From NCBI GenBank assembly GCA_902631395.1, contig CACOYM010000003.1, forward strand, positions 1 to 64,000: 64,000 bases of DNA, written 5' to 3'. Source of the DNA: Halieaceae bacterium. Lineage in GTDB: Bacteria; Pseudomonadota; Gammaproteobacteria; Pseudomonadales; Halieaceae. Both the position numbers and the translations under genes were made by a program. The stretch's first letter is position 1. Every line of letters begins with the position of its first letter. The notes under the pieces were generated by a model. It saw only the letters and a program-made list of their open reading frames with translations. It searched no databases and was not told where the DNA came from. Positions 42,998 through 52,720 of this stretch are shown one piece after another.

Positions 42998-43882
42998 ATG
43001 AGTAACACCTTCACACATGTCGGTCTGCTGGGGAGACGAGAGCACCCGGGGGTCGAGGAAATCGTGTCGGGTCTGCTCAATCTTCTGGACGATCGAGGTT
43101 TGAAGGTCACCATTGAAGATCGACTGGCCACCCTCGCGCATTTTGAAAAGCGGGAAATGGAGTCCCGCGATCACATTGGAGCCATGGTCGATCTGGCGAT
43201 CGTGATCGGTGGCGACGGGAGTCTACTCAGTGCCGCCCGAACTTTGGTCAAACACGATACACCGGTCATTGGGGTTAATCGTGGGCGACTTGGGTTCTTG
43301 ACGGATGTCAGCCCCGATGAATTGATCGATCAGGTCAGTGCTGTATTGGACGGCGAATTTATAAGTGAAAAACGCTTTTTGCTGGACACGGAAGTCTGGC
43401 GTGGTGAGCAGGTGATTGGACGTGGCGAGGCTTTAAACGACATTGTTGTGAACTCGGGCGCGTCGGCCCAGATGATTGAGTTTGAGCTGAGCATAGATGG
43501 TGAGTTCGTATATCGTTTGAACGCAGACGGACTACTGGTTGCGACACCCACAGGATCAACCGCGTACTGTTTGTCCGCGGGCGGGCCGATTATGTATCCC
43601 GGTCTGGATGCGCTGGTGCTCGTACCTATGTTTCCACACTCGTTGACTAGCCGGCCCATCGTTGTCAGCGGGCAGAGTGAAATCCGCATCGATGTGGTAT
43701 CGCGCAACGATATCCACCCGCCGATAACTTGTGACGGTCAAATTTCAATCACCGCACTGCCGGGTGACTCGGTGCGTATACGCAAAAAAGCCCGTGACCT
43801 GACTTTGTTGCATCCGCCCGTTTACAGCTTTTACGCCAGCTGTCGCGACAAGCTGCGCTGGTCTGATGCGCTGGTTAAGTAA
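42998..43882 (+). CDS. nadK: NAD kinase
   Basis: A 294-residue cytosolic enzyme phosphorylating NAD to NADP. The GGDGS motif lies in VIGGDGSLLSAAR, with GVNRGRLGFLTDV, LNDIVVNSG and the NADGLLVATPTGSTAY block, all characteristic of the family. Length is normal. It overlaps the rhomboid gene by 17 bases, so the two are co-transcribed. Confidence 0.96.
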   Translation: MSNTFTHVGLLGRREHPGVEEIVSGLLNLLDDRGLKVTIEDRLATLAHFEKREMESRDHIGAMVDLAIVIGGDGSLLSAARTLVKHDTPVIGVNRGRLGFLTDVSPDELIDQVSAVLDGEFISEKRFLLDTEVWRGEQVIGRGEALNDIVVNSGASAQMIEFELSIDGEFVYRLNADGLLVATPTGSTAYCLSAGGPIMYPGLDALVLVPMFPHSLTSRPIVVSGQSEIRIDVVSRNDIHPPITCDGQISITALPGDSVRIRKKARDLTLLHPPVYSFYASCRDKLRWSDALVK

Positions 43883-44501
43883 TTCCCCAATCGCCATTCA
43901 ACGCGCCCCGGCCACGTTTTTACTAGTGGTCGTGACCAGCGTGTGTTTTCTGCTTTTTTACCCGTTGCAGTGGGTAGGGATGCTGGAGCTCTTCAATTTT
44001 GTTCCCTTCCAGGCAGCCGGTGGTTACGTGGCGTTTGGTGAATGGGGCGACTGGTGGCGCTGGGTCACTCCCACCCTAATTCATTTCGGATGGTTGCATG
44101 TAGTGTTTAACTGCTTGTGGCTGTGGGACTTTGGGCAGCGCATTGAGCACCGTCTCGGGGGTGTGAATCTGATCGGTTTCTGCGTGATCTGTGCGATGGT
44201 CAGTAATTATTGCCAATATTGGTGGGAGGGTCCGTCTGTATTTGGCGGCATGTCCGGCGTGGTTTACGCGCTTATGGGCATGATTATGGCCAGCCACTGG
44301 CTGAGGCCTGGTTGGATTGCGCCGCCGCCGATGCCGGTGCTCGCGTTCATGCTGGTTTGGTTGGTGATCGGCATGACCGGCAGTATGAAGTTTATCGGCG
44401 CAGGGGCCCTAGCAAATGGCGCTCACCTTGGGGGGCTGGTCAGCGGCCTGCTCCTCGGTCTCCTCATCAGCGGATTCCCCCGTTTGTTCAAGCGACTTTA
44501 A
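43866..44501 (+). CDS. Rhomboid-family intramembrane serine protease
   Basis: A 211-residue membrane protease with six helices. The catalytic serine is S130 in GGMSGVVYAL and the histidine is H187 in NGAHLGGLVSG, matching the Ser-His dyad of GlpG-like rhomboids; WLHVVFNCLWLWDFG supplies the conserved H..N pair in helix 2. It cleaves membrane-spanning helices in the inner membrane; the substrate is unknown. It begins inside the nadK gene. Confidence 0.9.
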   Translation: MRWLSNSPIAIQRAPATFLLVVVTSVCFLLFYPLQWVGMLELFNFVPFQAAGGYVAFGEWGDWWRWVTPTLIHFGWLHVVFNCLWLWDFGQRIEHRLGGVNLIGFCVICAMVSNYCQYWWEGPSVFGGMSGVVYALMGMIMASHWLRPGWIAPPPMPVLAFMLVWLVIGMTGSMKFIGAGALANGAHLGGLVSGLLLGLLISGFPRLFKRL

Positions 44502-44529
44502 TCGTGTTTCACCATCAATCGAGGATACA

Positions 44530-44802
44530 GTGACAGTGTCCGATCAGTATCGAGACTCGGTCCGACAGATGGATCGTAAGATATATGACCAACTCGTTAG
44601 TTCACTCGCGACAGGTCGCTGGCCTGGTGGGCAGACTCTGACTGCCGATCAGCGCAAGCACGCAATGCAAGCTGTGATCACTTGGGGTGAGATGCACCTC
44701 CCGCCCGAGGAGCGCGTGGGTTTTATCGACAAAGGTGCGAAGGCTGGAGAGGTGTGTGACGAACCCGAAACGTTGACGTGGAAAGAATCTCGAAATGACT
44801 GA
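44530..44802 (+). CDS. DUF1315 (YeaC-like) family protein
   Basis: A 90-residue protein. The start is placed at GTG 44530 with GAGGA just upstream; an ATG at 44571 is an alternative. The conserved core IYDQLVSSLATGRWPGGQ, LTADQRKHAMQAVITWG matches DUF1315/YeaC, a small cytosolic family of unknown function. It overlaps the DUF2797 gene by eight bases. The order of these two genes just before pepN suggests one operon. Confidence 0.8.
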   Translation: MTVSDQYRDSVRQMDRKIYDQLVSSLATGRWPGGQTLTADQRKHAMQAVITWGEMHLPPEERVGFIDKGAKAGEVCDEPETLTWKESRND

Positions 44803-45625
44803 TTGGCGCGGCAGCCTCCGTAAAATGGCGACTGAGTTGGCGGATCCAGTGCGCTACACAGTACTGGCCGAGCAGAGTGGGCCCTGCCTCAATGAGCTAT
44901 TGGGCAAAACGCTTTCCATTTTCTTCACTGGAGCAATTCATTGCGTGGCTTGCGATAGGTTGACCAAAAAGAGTTTCAATCAGGGCTACTGTTTTCCTTG
45001 TTTTCGCAAGCTCGCGGCCTGCGACACCTGCATTATGAGCCCTGAAAAGTGCCACTTGGCAGAGGGCACTTGCCGTGAGCCGGATTGGGCAGAAACGCAC
45101 TGTCAGGTACCGCATATTGTTTACTTATCGAATACCTCAAACGTCAAAGTGGGCATCACTAGAGAGACTCAGTTACCGACAAGGTGGATTGATCAAGGCG
45201 CGACACAGGCTAAACCCATTGCGAGGGTGCAAACCCGCTACCAATCGGGTCTTCTGGAGGTGCTATGCGCGAGAGAAGTTGGTGATCGGACGGCGTGGCA
45301 AACTATGCTTAAAGGTAATGGTGAACCACAGAACTTGGAAGGGATAAGGCAGCAACTGATGGAAACTTGTGCAAACGAAATTGCTGATCTCAAGCTACAG
45401 CAGGGCGAGTCGGCTTTTGAGCTATTGGAGGATGCGCAAGAGACGCAGATCGACTATCCGGTGCTCAGCTGGCCCGACAAAGTGAAGGCGCACAACTTTG
45501 ACAAACAAACTGAGGTCGAGGGGACTCTGATGGGCATAAAGGGGCAGTACCTGATGCTGGATACTGGTGTACTGAATATTCGGAAATTTGGCGGCTATGA
45601 GGTCGAGATCAAGGTAGGAGCGTAA
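44795..45625 (+). CDS. DUF2797 family protein
   Basis: A 276-residue protein with several cysteine pairs (HCVACDRLTKKSF, YCFPCFRKLAACDTC) that probably bind zinc, followed by a GIY-YIG-like segment (HIVYLSNTSNVKVGITRETQLPTRW). This arrangement is typical of DUF2797. The GIY-YIG resemblance suggests nucleic-acid binding or cleavage, unproven. Its stop codon shares an A with the pepN start. Confidence 0.85.
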   Translation: MTDWRGSLRKMATELADPVRYTVLAEQSGPCLNELLGKTLSIFFTGAIHCVACDRLTKKSFNQGYCFPCFRKLAACDTCIMSPEKCHLAEGTCREPDWAETHCQVPHIVYLSNTSNVKVGITRETQLPTRWIDQGATQAKPIARVQTRYQSGLLEVLCAREVGDRTAWQTMLKGNGEPQNLEGIRQQLMETCANEIADLKLQQGESAFELLEDAQETQIDYPVLSWPDKVKAHNFDKQTEVEGTLMGIKGQYLMLDTGVLNIRKFGGYEVEIKVGA

Positions 45626-48243
45626 TGGGATTACGAGAAGGTTTGCCTGGCACGATTTACCGCAAGGATTATCAAGCGCCGGCTTTCGGCATCGAGACGG
45701 TTCACCTCCGCGTGCAGATTGAGGAAGGCCGAACATTGGTTACGACAACGCTACAAATGATACGACAGCAGTCGGGTGCCGTGCCGCTAATGCTCGATGG
45801 CGAGCAACTGACGCTCAATTGGGTCGAGCTCGACGGTGTCCGCCTTGAATCGACGCAATATGAAGTCACAGACACTCAGTTGGTAATCGCCTCGGTGCCC
45901 GAGCGCTTCTCACTGCGGACCTGCGTCGTGATCAAGCCAGAGGAGAATACCTCTCTTGAGGGGTTCTACCGATCGCAAAGCGCCTACTGCACCCAGTGTG
46001 AGGCGGAGGGGTTTCGTAAAATCACCTTTTTCCTTGACCGGCCCGATGTTCTTGCGACCTACACGGTTGCGCTGGAGGCGGATCAGTCCAAATGCCCTGT
46101 TTTACTTAGTAACGGCAACCTGATCGAAGAACAATCGCTTGAGAATGGAAGGCATCGGGCGGTATGGCACGATCCGTTTCCGAAGCCGAGCTATCTTTTC
46201 GCGATGGTGGCAGGCGATTTAAAAGCTGTCAGGGATAGCTTTGTCACTGCCTCAGGCAAAGCCGTTGACTTGTTCATCTGGGTCGAAGCAAAAGATATGG
46301 GTTACTGCGATTATGCAATGAAGTCCCTGCAAGAGGCGATGCGCTGGGATGAGACTGTTTATGGTCTCGAGTACGACCTCGATCTATACAACATCGTTGC
46401 CGTGGATGATTTCAATATGGGTGCGATGGAGAACAAGAGCCTCAACGTTTTTAATACCTCCTGCGTGTTGGCCCACCCCGACATCACCACCGACATGGGA
46501 TTTCAGCGGGTCGAGGCGGTAGTGGCACACGAGTACTTTCATAATTACTCGGGGAACCGTGTTACCTGTCGGGACTGGTTTCAGCTCAGTCTGAAAGAGG
46601 GTTTTACCGTGTTTCGCGACAGCGAGTTCTCGGCTGATATGAATTCTCGCGGCGTCAAGCGCGTTGAGGATGCTCTGTTCCTCAGGACCCACCAATTCGC
46701 AGAGGACGCCGGCCCGCTGGCGCATCCGGTGCGCCCTGACGCCTTCGTTGATATCTCAAACTTTTATACGCTGACCGTCTACGAGAAAGGCGCGGAAGTC
46801 GTGCGCATGCTGCATACACTCTTGGGAGAAGCGGCCTTTCTGGCGGGCGCGGAACTCTACTTCAATCGTTTTGATGGGCAGGCGGCGACCTGTGACGATT
46901 TTGTGGACTGTATGGCGGAGGCGTCCGAGCGGGATCTAGAGCAGTTTCGGCGTTGGTATGAACAGGCTGGTACACCTGAGATCGCTTTTGATGAGCATTA
47001 TGACTCACAGAATCACCGTTACACTTTGACCTTGCGACAGCGCAACACCGCCACGAGTTTAAATGATCACCCGCCACCACTGGTTATTCCCGTAGCTGCG
47101 GGTTTGTTGCTTAATGGGAGTCCGCTTGCCTCGGGCGGGGAGACTACCCGAATCTTGGAGCTCGTCGAGCCAGAGCAGTCTTTTACTTTTGAGGACGTGC
47201 CCGATAAGCCGGTATTATCAATCCTAAGGGGTTTCTCAGCACCCGTGAGAGTGGCGACAGAGCAGTCTGAGTCAGACTTATTGGTCCTGATGGGTGGCGA
47301 TGATGATGCCTTCGTTGCCTGGGACGCTGCACAGAACCTGTTGTCCCGCGCGATTGAGCAGACAGCTTCCGATGCGGATATCGCTATAACAGCCGATTTG
47401 AGAAATGCCTGCGAGCAAGTCATAACGGGCTTAATGGATCCTGCCATGAAAGCCCTGACCCTTACACTACCCAGTGAAGAGTACCTCGCTGACCGCGCAG
47501 CACAGCGGGGGCTGGTTGATGTGGCGGCCCTGCACGCCCAGCGCATAAAGGTGAAGGCGGCATTAGGGAAGGCCTTGAGCGATTGCTGGCAGCAGGTGTT
47601 GGAAGCCTATCCCGCTCCAGGACACTATGCTCCGACAGCTGAGGATATTGGTATCAGAGCGTTTCGCCATCTTGCGCAGGATTACTTATTGGCCGCGAAC
47701 CCAGCGGAACTCGATGCGGCGCGGCAACTTTACCAGCGTGCAGATAACCTGACGGATCGCCTGGCTGCGCTGCGCTGGATAGCATCCTATGCTGTGCCGG
47801 AAGAGCGTGCCGGGGTACTTGATGCGTTCTATGTCAAGTGGCATCACGAGGCCTTGGTGGTGAATCAGTGGTTAACTATTCAGGCCACTCGTCCCGAAGC
47901 AGATTGCGTGGAGAGCGTTCAAGAGTTGATGGAGCATGAAGCGTTCGATTGGCGTAACCCCAATAAATTACGGGCGCTGATTGGCGCTTTTGCTGGGGGC
48001 AATCCGATTGCATTTCATCGAGCGGACGGCGCTGGGTACCGGCTGATGGGCGATGTCATAGAGCGTGTACAAGCCAGCAACCCGCAAATTGCAGCCCGCA
48101 TGCTGACCCCGCTCACGCGGTGGCGCCGTTATGCCGCCGGACAAGGTGCAATGCGCGCTGAATTAGAGCGTCTTGCGGCGATTAGTTCCCTCCCTAAAGA
48201 TGTCTTCGAGGTAGTGAACCGCGCGCTCAGTGATAACGGTTAG
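45625..48243 (+). CDS. pepN: Aminopeptidase N (alanyl aminopeptidase)
   Basis: An 872-residue cytosolic M1 zinc aminopeptidase. The substrate-anchoring GAMEN motif is at residues 266-270 and the HEYFH zinc motif at 302-306, with the downstream glutamate in LKEGFTVFRD; positions agree with E. coli PepN. The C-terminal half is the alpha-helical domain (DUF3458 type). It releases N-terminal residues from peptides. It is the last gene of the DUF1315-DUF2797-pepN run. Confidence 0.96.
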   Translation: MGLREGLPGTIYRKDYQAPAFGIETVHLRVQIEEGRTLVTTTLQMIRQQSGAVPLMLDGEQLTLNWVELDGVRLESTQYEVTDTQLVIASVPERFSLRTCVVIKPEENTSLEGFYRSQSAYCTQCEAEGFRKITFFLDRPDVLATYTVALEADQSKCPVLLSNGNLIEEQSLENGRHRAVWHDPFPKPSYLFAMVAGDLKAVRDSFVTASGKAVDLFIWVEAKDMGYCDYAMKSLQEAMRWDETVYGLEYDLDLYNIVAVDDFNMGAMENKSLNVFNTSCVLAHPDITTDMGFQRVEAVVAHEYFHNYSGNRVTCRDWFQLSLKEGFTVFRDSEFSADMNSRGVKRVEDALFLRTHQFAEDAGPLAHPVRPDAFVDISNFYTLTVYEKGAEVVRMLHTLLGEAAFLAGAELYFNRFDGQAATCDDFVDCMAEASERDLEQFRRWYEQAGTPEIAFDEHYDSQNHRYTLTLRQRNTATSLNDHPPPLVIPVAAGLLLNGSPLASGGETTRILELVEPEQSFTFEDVPDKPVLSILRGFSAPVRVATEQSESDLLVLMGGDDDAFVAWDAAQNLLSRAIEQTASDADIAITADLRNACEQVITGLMDPAMKALTLTLPSEEYLADRAAQRGLVDVAALHAQRIKVKAALGKALSDCWQQVLEAYPAPGHYAPTAEDIGIRAFRHLAQDYLLAANPAELDAARQLYQRADNLTDRLAALRWIASYAVPEERAGVLDAFYVKWHHEALVVNQWLTIQATRPEADCVESVQELMEHEAFDWRNPNKLRALIGAFAGGNPIAFHRADGAGYRLMGDVIERVQASNPQIAARMLTPLTRWRRYAAGQGAMRAELERLAAISSLPKDVFEVVNRALSDNG

Positions 48244-48310
48244 TCAGGCGTTGCGCTAACTGAAAAACGCGCTGACAGGATATAAACGGGCGCCTCGGAT
48301 ATCGGACGAG

Positions 48311-49984
48311 TTAGGTGGGATAGAGCGCCAGCTCGTTATCACGAGCTAAGACGGTACGCGGCGCTGGCTCCCTACGCAGCGCTTCCAGCAACCCTTGTTT
48401 GGCAGAGTAGATATCACCCCCGCCATAGAGGCATCGGTCAAGCATGATGAGTCGTTCGGTGAGGCCTTCCGAGCTAGCACTTGCTAGATCGTTGAAGGTG
48501 GCAAAGTGCTTGCCATGATGGAGATGCGCCCAAACGAGGATTGCGCGCCTTAGAGACGCCGGATCATTTTGCTCGGCACACTGGCGTACCTTCACGAGTG
48601 CCTGACGCAAGCTGCTGGCGTCGCGGTTTCCGGTCTTGCGTGTCGCGGCGGCGATCGAATGCTGCCGGCGGCTCATCAAGATCATCCCAGCTAGCAAGAC
48701 TGCAACAATCCATCCCGATCCACTCAGTATCCAGACCCATAAGGGCTGATTTTGCGGAGCGGGGCTGCGCTCGGTCTTGGGCTGGCTGGGGGCTGCTGCG
48801 TCAAGTGGCGCAGGCGTTGCGACCGAGACAAGTCGCGCGGGTAGCATGGCATACTGAAGCGAATCAGTTTCGGTATTCCACCACGGCACGCGGATTTCGG
48901 GCAGTTGCCAGCTGCCACCGGATCGCGCGACGAGAGCTTCGCTCTGAATACGCTGACCTTGGACGCCATTGGATAGTTCGCTCTGATCGATCGATTCTTG
49001 GTCAGGATAAAAACGAAGCTCCGGGATTTTTAGAGATCCCTGCACGCTGCTCAATGGCGGCAGCTGACTGCCTTGCAGGCCCCGGGCAACCAGCGTCAGT
49101 GTTCTGGTGGTAGAGTCTCCAATGTTGAGCGATTCGGGGTCAATCGACCAATTTTCAGTCAGGGTGAGCTCGCGTGCTGGTAGCCAAACCACACCGGGAA
49201 AGCTGGCAGGCGCGGGTTTAACATCGAGTTCGATCGATTCTGAGGCCAAGCGGATTCGACGTCCCAACCGGGCGCCCAGCAGGGATCGACCGGGCTGTAC
49301 TTCACGGGCAGTAAACCCGATCGCGGGTATTGTCAGCCTGCCACTTTTCTGAGGGTAGATGGCGTACCGAAGCTCCGTGACCAGCCAGGTGCGGTTACCG
49401 ACCCGACGCTGAAATGATCGCCGTTCCAAATCTTCGACAACGGCGTCGGGGACATCGAGAGATGAAACTTCGCCCCCATCGAGATTAATGGCCTGCTGTA
49501 ATGTAACAGTCAGAATCGTCTCGGCCTGCACATACACCGACGATTTATCGATACTAGCCTCGAACAGGACCAGCGCGTCCCCGGGTGCTACGGTGGGTTC
49601 GGGGTTGACCCTGATTGACTGAGGAGTCGTAGTCCGTCCACCATGTGTCAGCGGCGGAATGCTTAGCGTGCCTTCTCTAAGGGGCGCAAGCTCCATCTCC
49701 AGTGTACGAGTGACCTGGTTCTGACCATTAATGTAGCGCGCATTCGTCGCGCTTGATCGCGAGAGAATCTCCCAATCACGGCTCAACCGTGTCAGATCGA
49801 TTTCCGCCGGTTGCTCTCCCGCGTCGCCGAGTAATGTCAGCCGAAGCGTCTCTCCCATCGAGATCTCTCTTCGATCCACCGTCGCGGAGAGCTCAGCAAA
49901 AGCCAGCGTCGACCAGAGTAGGGCTGCAGCGGCTAGGCACCGGCGAGTGAGCTTACCAACGAATAGATTCATCTGGTTCCTCAC
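48311..49984 (-). CDS. batD: BatD family protein
   Basis: A 557-residue envelope protein with a signal peptide (CLAAAALLWSTLAFAE), a long beta-rich periplasmic part with repeated Ig-like stretches (SATVDRREISMGETLRLTLLGD.., SSVYVQAETILTVTLQQAI..), and a membrane helix near residue 415 (VWILSGSGWIVAVLLAGMIL) followed by a cytosolic tail. This is the BatD/BAM layout known from Bacteroides aerotolerance operons. It is the last gene of the six-gene moxR-bat operon and overlaps the previous one by 20-32 bases depending on the start used. Confidence 0.88.
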   Translation of the reverse strand: MRNQMNLFVGKLTRRCLAAAALLWSTLAFAELSATVDRREISMGETLRLTLLGDAGEQPAEIDLTRLSRDWEILSRSSATNARYINGQNQVTRTLEMELAPLREGTLSIPPLTHGGRTTTPQSIRVNPEPTVAPGDALVLFEASIDKSSVYVQAETILTVTLQQAINLDGGEVSSLDVPDAVVEDLERRSFQRRVGNRTWLVTELRYAIYPQKSGRLTIPAIGFTAREVQPGRSLLGARLGRRIRLASESIELDVKPAPASFPGVVWLPARELTLTENWSIDPESLNIGDSTTRTLTLVARGLQGSQLPPLSSVQGSLKIPELRFYPDQESIDQSELSNGVQGQRIQSEALVARSGGSWQLPEIRVPWWNTETDSLQYAMLPARLVSVATPAPLDAAAPSQPKTERSPAPQNQPLWVWILSGSGWIVAVLLAGMILMSRRQHSIAAATRKTGNRDASSLRQALVKVRQCAEQNDPASLRRAILVWAHLHHGKHFATFNDLASASSEGLTERLIMLDRCLYGGGDIYSAKQGLLEALRREPAPRTVLARDNELALYPT

Positions 49985-51734
49985 CGTCTCTTAATCTTTG
50001 CATAGTTTGATATCGGAACTTCCTACGCAACAAACCGCCGGGATCATCGGGCACGCGACGCAGCCATTGCTCCAGCGCTTGCTGCTCTTCCAATGCCTCG
50101 TCGAATTTTGCCATCTGTTTTTGTGTTGCTGCTTCCAATGCCTCCTCATTAAGATCTTCAGTGGCGGCCATGTTCTGGTTTTGTTGCTCCGACCGTTGCC
50201 CTTGATCCTTCTGGTTATCCTCATCATCAGTACTTTCGCTACCCGGTCCACCGCTATCAGACTGTTGGTCCTGATCTGATGAGTCAGACGAGTCGCCGGA
50301 CTCCGAATTATTTCCGTCGCTCCGCTCGGATTCCTCGTCGTCCTGTTCTTTTTGATCACCCTCCTGTTCCTGTTGATCAAGCAGTGACTGAATATAATCT
50401 CGGTTGGCGATAGCGTCCTCGGCATTGGGTTCTTGGGTCAGACTCTCCTCATAGGCCTTAAGAGCACCGCGGAGGTCGCCCTGCAACGCCAGGGCGTTCC
50501 CGAGGTTGTACAAATTGTCAGCTGAAGATTCTCCCGCGAAGGTTCGGGCTGCCTGTTCGTAGCCTCCAGCCTCATATTCTGCCACACCGCGCCAACTAGG
50601 ATTACGGAAGGTTTTGGCGGCGTCCGCGGGTGCACCCTCGTCTAGGTGGCGCGCCCCCCGCTGATCTGCAGTGAGCCATAAATCTTGCCATTCCGACGCT
50701 TCGGGTGGCGGCGAGTGTGCAAGCAGCAGCACCGCAATGCTCGCCACAACGCCTTTACGAAATGCGGGCAGAAGTAATAGAGCAACTAGGCCGGCAAGCC
50801 AGAATCCTTGATCTTCCCAAACATCTGTTTGCCGATCGAGGTCTAGTTCTCCCTCGCTCTCGAGAAGGTCGCGGGCTGTGAGCGAGGCGATATCTGTATC
50901 GTCCAAAGTGACCTCACTATAGGCAGCGTCCAAGGTTTCAGCAACGGATCTGATTGCACTAGTGTCGAGGGCGGGAATTACAATTTCGCCAGCTCCGTCC
51001 TTCAAAAATCCGCCATTGGGGAGCGGGATCGGTGCGCCCGAGCGAGTACCAATGGCGAGGATCGATAACGTCGCACCACTGTCGGCAAGCGCACGCTGCG
51101 CTGCATCGGTGTCGAACGCGGGCAGACCGTCGGTCATCAGTATTACCTGTCCACCCTGCGCGCTCGAAGTTTTCAGAAGCTCCGCCGCGATTGCTATGCC
51201 ACTTGTCGCGTTGGCACCCGGTATTGGCATGATCGTGGGGGACAGTGCGGGCATCAGATTAGCGATCGTTCGGGTGTCGTCGGTTAGTGGCGTCACAACG
51301 TGCGCGTCGCCGGCAAATACCACCAGCCCAGTTACACCTTCATTGCGTCGCTCGAGTAGATCAAGAATTTTCTGCCTGCCTCTCTGTAGTCTGCTGGGTT
51401 GTACATCTGCGGCCAGCATTGAGGCGCTAAGATCCAGCACGATTACGAGGGCGTCGGCCCGTTTAATGACCGGCAGTTCAACGCGCTGGAAGCTGGGGCC
51501 AGCTGCAGCCAGAATGACTAAACTGAGCATAAGCAAAGGAAACCAGATAAGTGATCGTTGCTTGTCCTGCTGGTGATCGGGCAACAGATGCAGCAATAGG
51601 TTCGCATCAATCGCCTTTGACCAATCGCCCTTTTGGATGTGTCGATACCACAACGCCAATGCAACAAGAGGGCATATCGGCAATGCCCAAAGTAATTCCG
51701 GTCGCAAAAGGTGAAAGCCGTCAATCATGCCCAT
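49953..51734 (-). CDS. BatB/BatC fusion: VWA-domain and TPR membrane protein
   Basis: A 593-residue protein; the ATG at 51734 is chosen because it shares its base with the batA stop. Two N-terminal helices precede a von Willebrand factor A domain (about residues 75-270) with the metal site DLSASM; a helix near 310 follows, then TPR-like repeats (YNLGNALALQGDLRGALKAYEESL). The region after about residue 445 is a long Asp/Ser/Glu/Gln low-complexity tract. It joins BatB and BatC functions in one chain. It is thought to scaffold an envelope-stress complex with MoxR and BatA/D. Confidence 0.88.
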   Translation of the reverse strand: MGMIDGFHLLRPELLWALPICPLVALALWYRHIQKGDWSKAIDANLLLHLLPDHQQDKQRSLIWFPLLMLSLVILAAAGPSFQRVELPVIKRADALVIVLDLSASMLAADVQPSRLQRGRQKILDLLERRNEGVTGLVVFAGDAHVVTPLTDDTRTIANLMPALSPTIMPIPGANATSGIAIAAELLKTSSAQGGQVILMTDGLPAFDTDAAQRALADSGATLSILAIGTRSGAPIPLPNGGFLKDGAGEIVIPALDTSAIRSVAETLDAAYSEVTLDDTDIASLTARDLLESEGELDLDRQTDVWEDQGFWLAGLVALLLLPAFRKGVVASIAVLLLAHSPPPEASEWQDLWLTADQRGARHLDEGAPADAAKTFRNPSWRGVAEYEAGGYEQAARTFAGESSADNLYNLGNALALQGDLRGALKAYEESLTQEPNAEDAIANRDYIQSLLDQQEQEGDQKEQDDEESERSDGNNSESGDSSDSSDQDQQSDSGGPGSESTDDEDNQKDQGQRSEQQNQNMAATEDLNEEALEAATQKQMAKFDEALEEQQALEQWLRRVPDDPGGLLRRKFRYQTMQRLRDGEEPDESIRW

Positions 51735-52720
51735 CACCCATAATTTGGCCGTTGAATTACTTGCTGCAACCATTGACTGCGTAAAGTGGCCAAAAAAGTA
51801 GCTACGGCCAGCGCAGCCAAAAGAGGGAGCCAGCTCAGTGCCCGTCTCGGTCGGAACGTGCTGGCCTCCTGCTCGACCGGTTCCAATTCATCCAGTAGGG
51901 CATATACGGCCTCGAGCTCAGCGGGGGAGGTGGCGCGGAAATATCGGCCTCCAGTCGCCTCGGCGACGGCGTTGAGCATGGCTTCATCTACTTCGCTGCG
52001 GCCGTTTACCGTTCTGCCCAGATTTCTACTGATGCCAATAGTATATATCTTCACATCTAACTGTGCGGCGAGCGCTGCCGCCTCCATTGGATCAACTGTA
52101 CTCGCGGTGTCCTGCCCGTCAGTGAGGAGAATAAAAATCCGCGCACTTGCAGGTCGCTCTCGCAGACGTTTAATGGCAAGTCCCAGCGCATCGCCAATGG
52201 CGGTATCTTCGCCAGCGAAGCCCAGTTGGGCCTCATCGATAAAGCGCTTGACAGTGCTTAGGTCGAAAGTCAAGGGTGCTTGCAGGTAGGCACGGGTGCC
52301 AAACAGGATCAGGCCCACGCGATCGCCTTGGCGACGTTGTGCAAAGTCGGCCGCGATCGCTTTGACCGCAATGATCCGAGGCACCAGTCGATTTCCCACC
52401 TGCATGTCCTCGATTTGCATGCTCCCGGAGAGGTCGAGTCCCAGCATAAGATCCCGTCCGCTATTGGGCAGTTCGATCGGCTCACCGACCCACTGTGGCC
52501 GAGCGGTTGCTGTGATGAGCAGCATCCAGATAAGCCACAGCAGCCACCAATGCGCTCTCCTACCCTGTCCTCGTGGTTTACTTGCCCCCAAATTTTTCCA
52601 TCGGACAGCGAAAGGGGCTTGTAAGGCAGCGGGCTGCAGCGATTCGCCACGGCTCAGCTGGTATACCAAGAGGGGGACCGGGGCGGTCATGAAAACCCAA
52701 GGCCAGAGCCACTCAAGCAT
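51734..52720 (-). CDS. batA: BatA: VWA-domain membrane protein
   Basis: A 328-residue protein when started at the ATG at 52720; the longer open frame lies inside DUF4381. It has N-terminal helices (LWPWVFMTAPVPLLVYQL, WLLWLIWMLLITAT) and a VWA domain with the metal site DLSGSM (about residue 90), followed by TDGQDTAS. A C-terminal helix (LPLLAALAVATFLATL) re-enters the membrane. It is a typical BatA protein and is joined by overlap to the genes on both sides. Confidence 0.9.
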   Translation of the reverse strand: MLEWLWPWVFMTAPVPLLVYQLSRGESLQPAALQAPFAVRWKNLGASKPRGQGRRAHWWLLWLIWMLLITATARPQWVGEPIELPNSGRDLMLGLDLSGSMQIEDMQVGNRLVPRIIAVKAIAADFAQRRQGDRVGLILFGTRAYLQAPLTFDLSTVKRFIDEAQLGFAGEDTAIGDALGLAIKRLRERPASARIFILLTDGQDTASTVDPMEAAALAAQLDVKIYTIGISRNLGRTVNGRSEVDEAMLNAVAEATGGRYFRATSPAELEAVYALLDELEPVEQEASTFRPRRALSWLPLLAALAVATFLATLRSQWLQQVIQRPNYG

